From: an uncultured bacterium
GTDB lineage: Bacteria; Verrucomicrobiota; Kiritimatiellia; CAIVKH01
DNA length: 36,140 bases
Reading direction: 5' to 3'
NCBI GenBank assembly: GCA_903906425.1
Contig: CAIVKH010000170.1
Span: forward strand, 1-36,140
Notes under the pieces: model-generated
Told to the model about the DNA's origin: nothing
What the model saw: only the letters and a program-made list of their open reading frames with translations
Databases searched by the model: none
Shown: positions 31,034 through 36,140 of the stretch, in pieces
Position numbering within the stretch: position 1 is the first letter of the stretch
How the letters are laid out: the number at the start of each line of letters is the position of its first letter
Made by a program: the position numbers and the translations under genes

Positions 31034-31080
31034 TTCCAATGATTGGAAGATTACGCGCCGCGTTTTTCCAATGATTGGAA
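31034..31080. repeat. Phased palindrome locus 8: two perfect units, centres 31041 and 31073
   Basis: Two perfect TTCCAATGATTGGAA copies (31034-31048 and 31066-31080) lie 32 bp apart, 27 bp after the stop of the CNNM gene. This is the last palindrome before the recombinase-containing island. The gap to the integrase start (31081-31304) is AT-rich around 31185-31215, which probably includes the integrase promoter. A 20-codon - strand frame there ending in WTGAHQFW is too short to call. Confidence 0.95.
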
Positions 31081-31304
31081 ATTTGCGGCGATCGCGCCAT
31101 CCCGGGAAATTACGGGCGGCTCACCAGAACTGGTGCGCGCCGGTCCAGAGCACGTAGATGCTGAGGAGAAAATTCGTGGTCATGTGTATTATGCGATAAA
31201 TATAAAGATTTAGACTTCGTGTGGCCCTTTTGTGGACCTTTACTGTTGCAATCGCAGCGCCTTCGTGCATGATCGCGCCAGAAAGTGACACGAAGAGGCA
31301 TCGC

Positions 31305-32612
31305 ATGAAAACGACACAGGGGCACCTGTTCAAACGTGGAGGGATTTACTGGGCGCAATGGAAACACGACTGCAAACGCTATCGTGTGAGTACGGGCGAA
31401 ACTGAAAGACGCAAAGCCGAGAACCGACTGCGCGAATTGGTTGAGCCATTCGCACTGAAAGCAAAGGCTGACACACTGGCTGCGATCGCCTCGAAAGTTG
31501 ATGCCACGTCATCGGCGATCGAGAGAATCGGAAACGAGCGTAACCCACCGCCTCTGTTGACAGACCTTTGGCAGGCATTCTACGACGCGCCGAACCGGTC
31601 GGATATCGGTCCGGGCACACTGCGTCAATATGAGTACCAGGTTGGGAAGCTCGTGCGATGGCTTGCCGAACACTATCCATCCGCGCGGACGATTCGGGAA
31701 GTTACGCGCGATATGGCTGAGGATTTTGCAATGCGCCTCACTCAAGCCAAGGCGAGCCCGACGACCTTCAATCGATACATTATGCTATTTAGGCTCATCT
31801 GGCGGATCTTGAAAGAAAGAGCAAGGCTTGCTGAGGATCCGTGGGATCGCATCGCGCGCAAACGGCTGGCAACGATCAGCCGGAGGGAACTGACAATCGA
31901 GGAATTGCGATCCGTATGCCGTGCTGCCAAGGGCGAAATGAGTGTGCTTTTCGCCCTCGGTCTTTTCACTGGTCTGAGAGTTGGTGATGCGGGGTCGCTT
32001 AAATGGAATGAGGTTGACCTAACCCGCGGAGTGATCGTGCGCGTTCCGAATAAAACGGCAAGACGGGATCCAAAGCCGGTAACCGTGCCCCTCGTTCCAG
32101 AACTTCATGCCATTCTCACCGGCTTGAAGAAAACGCGAACCGGCGAGTACGTGCTGCCGGACACCGCGCGGCTTTTGGCCACAAATTATCGGATTCTCAT
32201 GCAGAATATCCACGACCTCTTTGTGGGTTGCGGAATTCAAACGCGGGGCGAGTCCAAGAACAACCGTATGATAGCCCCTGTTCTTGTTGGTTTCAACAGC
32301 TTGCGTCACAGTTTCGTGTCAATTTGTCGTATGGCCGGAGTGCCTTTGGCAGTCGTCGAGTCGATCGTCGGCCACAGCAATCCGGCAATGACGAGGCATT
32401 ACACGCACGTAGGAATCGAAGCAGCAACGCGTGCGGTTGCTACCTTGCCCAGTGTAATGACCGATGCGCCCCCGGCCCTGCCCCTGCTGCCCAATGTTGA
32501 GCATTCGGTCATTATCGCAAAAGCCCGGAAACTGATCGCCAGCCAAACCGCGAAAAACTGGCGGCATGTGCAACAATCCGTGCTCGCGTTGCTTCCCGAC
32601 AGTGTCACGTGA
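31305..32612 (+). CDS. Tyrosine recombinase / phage-type integrase, 435 aa
   Basis: The ATG at 31305 has AGAGG 7 bp upstream; a longer frame from 31221 lacks such a site. An N-terminal AP2-like/arm-binding part (HLFKRGGIYWAQWKHDCKR) is followed by a SAM-like core-binding domain (about 85-190) and the catalytic domain. The catalytic residues are visible: Arg in FTGLRVGD (near 221), His and Arg in SLRHSFVS (near 334), His in VGHSNPAMTRHYTH and the Tyr in the same motif (near 365). It would integrate or excise a mobile island. It sits at the left edge of a stretch (31.1-36.1 kb) that lacks the phased palindromes. Attachment sites were not identified. Confidence 0.9.
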   Translation: MKTTQGHLFKRGGIYWAQWKHDCKRYRVSTGETERRKAENRLRELVEPFALKAKADTLAAIASKVDATSSAIERIGNERNPPPLLTDLWQAFYDAPNRSDIGPGTLRQYEYQVGKLVRWLAEHYPSARTIREVTRDMAEDFAMRLTQAKASPTTFNRYIMLFRLIWRILKERARLAEDPWDRIARKRLATISRRELTIEELRSVCRAAKGEMSVLFALGLFTGLRVGDAGSLKWNEVDLTRGVIVRVPNKTARRDPKPVTVPLVPELHAILTGLKKTRTGEYVLPDTARLLATNYRILMQNIHDLFVGCGIQTRGESKNNRMIAPVLVGFNSLRHSFVSICRMAGVPLAVVESIVGHSNPAMTRHYTHVGIEAATRAVATLPSVMTDAPPALPLLPNVEHSVIIAKARKLIASQTAKNWRHVQQSVLALLPDSVT

Positions 32613-32746
32613 CTCAACAGAACCGACGCATTTTTACTGGCGCGTTTGCTCATAACATTTGTGCGCGTTTGTCGTAGAGGCCCCCGAATTGTTGAGGTAG
32701 ATCTCTCTTTCGCTGAGATGGTGAGCCGCCCACCCACATCACCCAG

Positions 32747-34060
32747 CTACACCGTCACATTCATGCGCGGCACCGCCAGCCGGCACCGCGCAGTCTCCCC
32801 GGGCAGCAGATCATTTTTCCGCCCAGGTTGTTCGTCGCGCTCGGTGGCGAGATGCCTGCCCAAGAACAGCGATGTGCCGAACGCCAGCTTGTGCTTGCCG
32901 AATCGCTCGGCAATCTCGTCGATGGCGTGTGCTGCAGCCCGCACCTGCTCGATTCGAAGAGGACTTGAAAACAGATCATATTGTTCCGCGGTGTCCGGCT
33001 CGACTTTCGCCAGGACGATCATGGTCGCTCTGTACTCGACGCCCGTTTCGAACAACTGATTGAACATCACGCGCACCAGCGGGATCATTTCCTGCGGTGA
33101 CGAAGTCGCCCGGCTCAAATTCGCCTCCAGCCCGCGCTGGCTGAAATCTTTTTTCCGGATTCCTGCGTACAGCACCCGGGCGCGAAGTTTGTGTCGTCGC
33201 AGTTTGATGCACGCCGATTCGATGTTCCGCACGAGCTTCGCGAACACGAACTCGCGGTCTGAGGACGGCGCGCTGAACGTCTTGCACTTGCTGACCGTCG
33301 CGTAGTCGGTTTTCTCCTCCGTGGTCACCGGATTGATGGCCTCCCCTCGCAGCTCATGCCAGATGTCGCGCTCCGGCTTGTGCAGCAAATTCGATACCCA
33401 CGATTCTGGTCGCCGCACGAAATCCAGTGCCGTTCGCAGCCCGTGCTTTTCCAGCAGCGCGACAGTGTTCAGCCCGAAGCCCCAATCTTCTTTGAGCGGC
33501 GTGCGCGCCAGCAGCAGGTGAATGTGGTATCCGGCTACCGCCGTGAATCCGTCGGGCTTCCTGAATTTCGAACACAGTTTGGCCAGCCCCTTGCTCAGAC
33601 TCAATCCCACCGACACCGTGAATCCGAGTTCCTGGCAAACTGCCTGCTTCATGCGCTGCGCGATCTGCTCGTACGAGCAGTGATGCACCCACCGGCATCC
33701 GGTCAGATCGGCGAATCCCTCGTCGATGGAATGCTCCTCAACCAGCGGCGTGAACCGTCGCATGATGTTGAACATCCTTTTCGAGACCAGACTGTACGTC
33801 TCGTAATCGTCGGGCAGCACGATCAGATCAGGACAGATCTTGATCGCCTCGTGCAGCGCTACGCCCCGCTTGATGCCCAGGGCCTTCGCCTCGTAGCTGG
33901 CGCAGGCAATGATATTCCGCTCCCGGCCGGTGACCATCGGCCGGCCCCTGTACGCCGGATTCAACGACTGTTCGATGGACGTGAAGAAGGCGTCACCGTC
34001 CACGTGCGCGATTGCCCGCGGAAAGGAATCGATCGTCAGCGGTCGTGTGGCGTCCGTCAT
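32747..34060 (-). CDS. Y-family DNA polymerase (DinB/Pol IV-like), 437 aa
   Basis: The first palm motif AHVDGDAFFTSIEQ and the second HSIDEGFADLTG carry the metal-binding acids of Y-family polymerases; CASYEAKALGIKRG is the finger motif. The thumb and little-finger regions follow (LSLSKGLAKLCSKFRKPDG, then a KSxTF-like KCKTFS). The C-terminal 60 residues are unlike E. coli DinB and are basic. Start 34060 (MTDATRPL) is preferred; an upstream TTG at 34096 is possible. The protein would perform lesion bypass. A GAAC-N4-GTTC palindrome lies 46 bp upstream. The gene is convergent with the integrase, with a 134-bp gap in which I see nothing else. Confidence 0.88.
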   Translation of the reverse strand: MTDATRPLTIDSFPRAIAHVDGDAFFTSIEQSLNPAYRGRPMVTGRERNIIACASYEAKALGIKRGVALHEAIKICPDLIVLPDDYETYSLVSKRMFNIMRRFTPLVEEHSIDEGFADLTGCRWVHHCSYEQIAQRMKQAVCQELGFTVSVGLSLSKGLAKLCSKFRKPDGFTAVAGYHIHLLLARTPLKEDWGFGLNTVALLEKHGLRTALDFVRRPESWVSNLLHKPERDIWHELRGEAINPVTTEEKTDYATVSKCKTFSAPSSDREFVFAKLVRNIESACIKLRRHKLRARVLYAGIRKKDFSQRGLEANLSRATSSPQEMIPLVRVMFNQLFETGVEYRATMIVLAKVEPDTAEQYDLFSSPLRIEQVRAAAHAIDEIAERFGKHKLAFGTSLFLGRHLATERDEQPGRKNDLLPGETARCRLAVPRMNVTV

Positions 34061-34105
34061 GCTCGCCGAAATAGCGCCAACGCTGTGAGCGGTCAAGACG
34101 TATGT

Positions 34106-34117
34106 GAACGATGGTTC
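34106..34117. promoter_or_regulatory. Candidate SOS operator GAACGATGGTTC
   Basis: The 12-bp inverted repeat GAAC-GATG-GTTC lies upstream of the Y-family polymerase gene, in the 59-bp gap after the metallophosphoesterase. This is the form of the Gram-positive LexA box (GAAC-N4-GTTC). Polymerase genes of this family are often LexA-controlled. Against it: one short palindrome can arise by chance, and the LexA site of this organism is unknown to me. Confidence 0.4.
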
Positions 34118-34119
34118 AG

Positions 34120-35043
34120 CTATATGGCGGGGGGCGAATTTCCGGATTTATGATTCGACATGGGCGCGGTCTTGAATAGTACGCGCCACTGGCTGCCGTC
34201 ATTCTTCTGTACGCGCTGCCGCCACTCGGGCTTGGCATCCTCAGGCTTCGCAGCCGGACGCAGCGTGTAGTAGTCGTGCTGGTGCAATGTGAACGTCGCG
34301 CCATTGGCGTCCAGTTTCACCAGCACATACCCGATGTCGCCCCAGTGGCCGGTGGACGGCAGACAGAGCGTTTCCACGCCTTCTTCCCGTTGCTGTTTCC
34401 ACGCGTGGTTGTGCCCGTAGATGTAGGCCGCACAGAAAATGTTGGAGTCCATCAGCGGAGCCACATCCGTCTCTTTGATCGGGTGATGCGCACCGACGAA
34501 GACTGGCTTCGTGTAATGGCTCAAGGTTTCTTGCAACCACGCTCGCTGCGCATCATCGATGCCGCCGTTGACGGGGCCTTCGAGGCAGGAATCCAGCAGG
34601 ATGAAATCGGCGTGCGGCGTTTTAACGACTGTGACCAGTCGGTCGGGAACAAGGGGCGTAGCCTCTTTGCGCTCAGGAAACACGCTCATAAACGGTCCGC
34701 GCCGGTCGTGATTGCCGAAACAGGAGCGCCAGCAAATGCCCGCGTCCTCCAGCGGCTTGACCAATTCCTTTAGCAAAACGTAGTCGTTGGTTTCGCCGTG
34801 GTTGAACGAGAGATCACCATACATGAGCACGTTCGCCGGCCGCGGATTGCAGGCCAACATGTCCCGCACGCAATGATCGAGCCCTGCGCGCTGATGAGGG
34901 TTGTTCTTGTCCTGAGTCAAATGCGTGTCCGCGAACAACGCGACCATGTTCTCGTCCAACGGAACATTCCCGGCAAAACCCACCGAGGCGCACGCTATCA
35001 GCAGGAACGCCAGAAATATCTTCGTTATCGGTAAGCTTCTCAT
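34120..35043 (-). CDS. Secreted calcineurin-like metallophosphoesterase, 307 aa
   Basis: The start at 35043 gives a clean signal peptide (MRSLPITKIFLAFLLIACAS); an ATG at 35058 would only add five residues. All five metallophosphoesterase motifs are present in order: ADTH (about 39-42), YGDLSFN, GNHDRRG, GAHHP and GHNH. This is the two-metal site of the calcineurin-like family. A basic tail follows. The substrate could be an extracellular nucleotide, phospholipid or sugar phosphate, and cannot be fixed from sequence. The gene starts 18 bp after the stop of the truncated secreted protein gene on the same strand. Confidence 0.9.
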   Translation of the reverse strand: MRSLPITKIFLAFLLIACASVGFAGNVPLDENMVALFADTHLTQDKNNPHQRAGLDHCVRDMLACNPRPANVLMYGDLSFNHGETNDYVLLKELVKPLEDAGICWRSCFGNHDRRGPFMSVFPERKEATPLVPDRLVTVVKTPHADFILLDSCLEGPVNGGIDDAQRAWLQETLSHYTKPVFVGAHHPIKETDVAPLMDSNIFCAAYIYGHNHAWKQQREEGVETLCLPSTGHWGDIGYVLVKLDANGATFTLHQHDYYTLRPAAKPEDAKPEWRQRVQKNDGSQWRVLFKTAPMSNHKSGNSPPAI

Positions 35044-35061
35044 CGTATCAACCCACATGGC

Positions 35062-36002
35062 TCACGGAGTGCTCATTCGGACACGGAAGGATTGCATGTT
35101 GGTTGCCAAGGACGGGTTCCATCGCATCGTCGTCTGGCCATTGGTCGCCGCCCACGGACCGGCGACGGCTGACCATCCGCCCGTGGAGATGATCGTTGTC
35201 GCCTCAACTCGGTAACTTCTGCCCGGTGCCACCAGCCACACCAGCGTCAGGTTATTCGTCGCGGATGTCTCATCTGTACGGAAGAAACTGTTCGCATTCG
35301 TCGGGTTCGTTCCGCTGCGGTATTCGTTGAGGTTGTTCTGCCCATCGTGGTCAGTGTCCGCTGTGGCCACAAATGCGTTGGTGCTGAAGTATTGCTGTTC
35401 CCAACTGTCCGCTACCCCATTGCCGTTGGAGTCCACCGGTACCAACCATCTGATGCCCTGCGGGCATGTCTGACCGGCGACTGGGCCGGTGATGGCCGAT
35501 ACCGTGAGGTTGGTCACATAGCCATTCTTGCTCAGCTGCAGGTTCCAGTTTGCCGTCGGCAGAATTACGTCGCCCGGAAACGTCCCGTCGTTTTGTGTGT
35601 ACCAGAAATTCTTGTAGGCCGCCGAGTTTGGATAGCCATCATATACCAGTCCATTGATGATGCCACTGGTGGCGATGAAAGCGATCTTTGCCCCGCCGAT
35701 ATATTCTCCGGTGAACTGGTCGCGAACCACGCCTTGTGCGGTGATTACCGGCATAAACTGGAACGTCACGACCTGCGGGATACTGTCCGACACCGTCATA
35801 TTCCTTGGATTACCGAAACAAGCATTGTTGGGATTGCTTGACTGATTGGAAACAAGCGGATCGTCTGCCGCCATGTAACCCGGCGCGCCGACGTCCACCC
35901 GCACGGTGTGATTACCGGCCGAAAGGTTCCCATAACTGACACTGGTGTTCGTCCCAAACCACAGCGTTGTGGTATTGTCGCTATCCAGCACCACCCTTGT
36001 GC
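35062..36002 (-). pseudogene. C-terminal remnant of a large secreted repeat protein, cut at its 5' side by an insertion
   Basis: The frame opens abruptly at the TA at 36003-36004 and an in-frame TGA lies just beyond, inside the inserted DNA. The first residues (VVLDSDNTTTLWFGTNTSV) already lie within a beta-sandwich domain, and no signal peptide is present. Downstream come a carboxypeptidase-regulatory-like segment (VRDQFTGEYIGGAKIAF), calcium-binding loops DSNGNGVADSWEQQ and DTDHDGQNNLNEYRSGTNP (thrombospondin-3/EF-like, common in Verrucomicrobia), and an ending with a YRVEAT...W pattern. The promoter and start have been lost, so it is probably not expressed unless read from the insertion. 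Confidence 0.75.
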
Positions 36003-36140
36003 TAGTGTAGTGTAACAGTCATATCTTTACAATCTCTGGATTCCTGTCATGCTGCCGAACATGTGGAATCCAGCTTGTGCATTGTCCATGACGGCCGAGG
36101 AGCAGCAAACCCTGGAGGCGTGGGTGCGCGCCCCTGGGAC
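36003..36140 (+). mobile_element. Left end of an IS630-type insertion sequence (runs off the window)
   Basis: The sequence changes character at a TA dinucleotide (36003-36004), the target used by the IS630/Tc1-mariner group. It begins TAGTGTAGTGTAACAGTC, with an inner repeat AGTGT-AGTGT, and 46 bp later a transposase-like frame starts. The host gene on the other strand is cut at this point. The other end and the terminal inverted repeat cannot be checked inside this window. Confidence 0.6.
36049..36140 (+). CDS. IS630-type transposase, N-terminal fragment
   Basis: From ATG 36049 (or 36061) the frame reads through MTAEEQQTLEAWVRAPG to the window end, about 30 residues. The pattern 'L-(T/S)-x-E-(E/R)-x2-L-E-x-W-x-R' is how many IS630-family transposases begin, ahead of their helix-turn-helix domain. 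The catalytic DDE domain would lie outside the window. The call depends on this short stretch and on the insertion evidence next to it. Confidence 0.6.
   Translation, partial: MLPNMWNPACALSMTAEEQQTLEAWVRAPG

Noticed and set aside
31121..31183. 20-codon - strand frame ending WTGAHQFW before the integrase
   Set aside because: Too short, with no ribosome binding site or recognisable family. It could be the remnant of a gene lost at the island border, but nothing supports a call.

Overview
The window looks like a chromosomal segment of a GC-rich Verrucomicrobium. I infer this from gene content rather than a marker gene. It has secreted proteins with LamG and Ig-like domains and the C-terminal 'StdLvsW...RFYngv' pattern seen in many Verrucomicrobia, EF-hand-like DxDxDG repeats, an ExbB-ExbD-TPR operon, a small Cys-rich protein typical of the PVC group, and many short intergenic palindromes and hairpins. 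No rRNA is present. One tRNA (Phe, GAA) is found.

Layout. 1-6.5 kb (+ strand): the end of an HMGL-like aldolase, a small Cys protein, a REC-GGDEF-REC-REC regulator with a degenerate GGCEF motif, an M48 lipoprotein protease, and a pair made of a Tat-exported DUF362 protein and a membrane polyferredoxin (NapH-like part fused to a NapG-like part). 6.7-14.9 kb (- strand): tRNA-Phe, then an operon-like string read ftsK, rodZ-like, pgsA, exbB, exbD, TPR protein, small PVC protein, with several ATGA overlaps. This string couples chromosome segregation, cell shape, phospholipid synthesis and an energised envelope motor. 15-20.7 kb: a DUF1648 membrane protein, pgpA, a DUF503 protein, a stand-alone STAS protein, and convergent to it a surface-polysaccharide pair with two unusual fusions: a GT26 glycosyltransferase carrying two STAS-like domains, and a Wzx flippase carrying a kinase-like domain.

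20.7-27.6 kb is accessory DNA: old direct repeats, a decaying PIN-domain toxin locus flanked by copies of a hairpin repeat, a frameshifted secreted LamG/Ig/lipase-like gene with a structured terminator-bearing leader, a 240-aa unknown gene, and about 1 kb of degenerate 21-bp (heptad) repeats. 27.6-31.0 kb returns to core genes: rtcB, yjbQ and a CNNM-CBS-PTS EIIA fusion. 31.1-36.1 kb is an island-like end: tyrosine recombinase, Y-family DNA polymerase with a possible SOS operator, a secreted metallophosphoesterase, and a secreted protein gene cut by what appears to be an IS630-type element running off the window.

The most striking feature that the genes do not explain is a family of 15-bp palindromes (TTCCAATSATTGGAA and close variants): 20 copies at 8 intergenic loci, always in groups of 2 or 4, with centres 32 or 33 bp apart (about three helical turns) and GC-rich spacers between them. 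They occur near core genes and are absent from the two accessory stretches.
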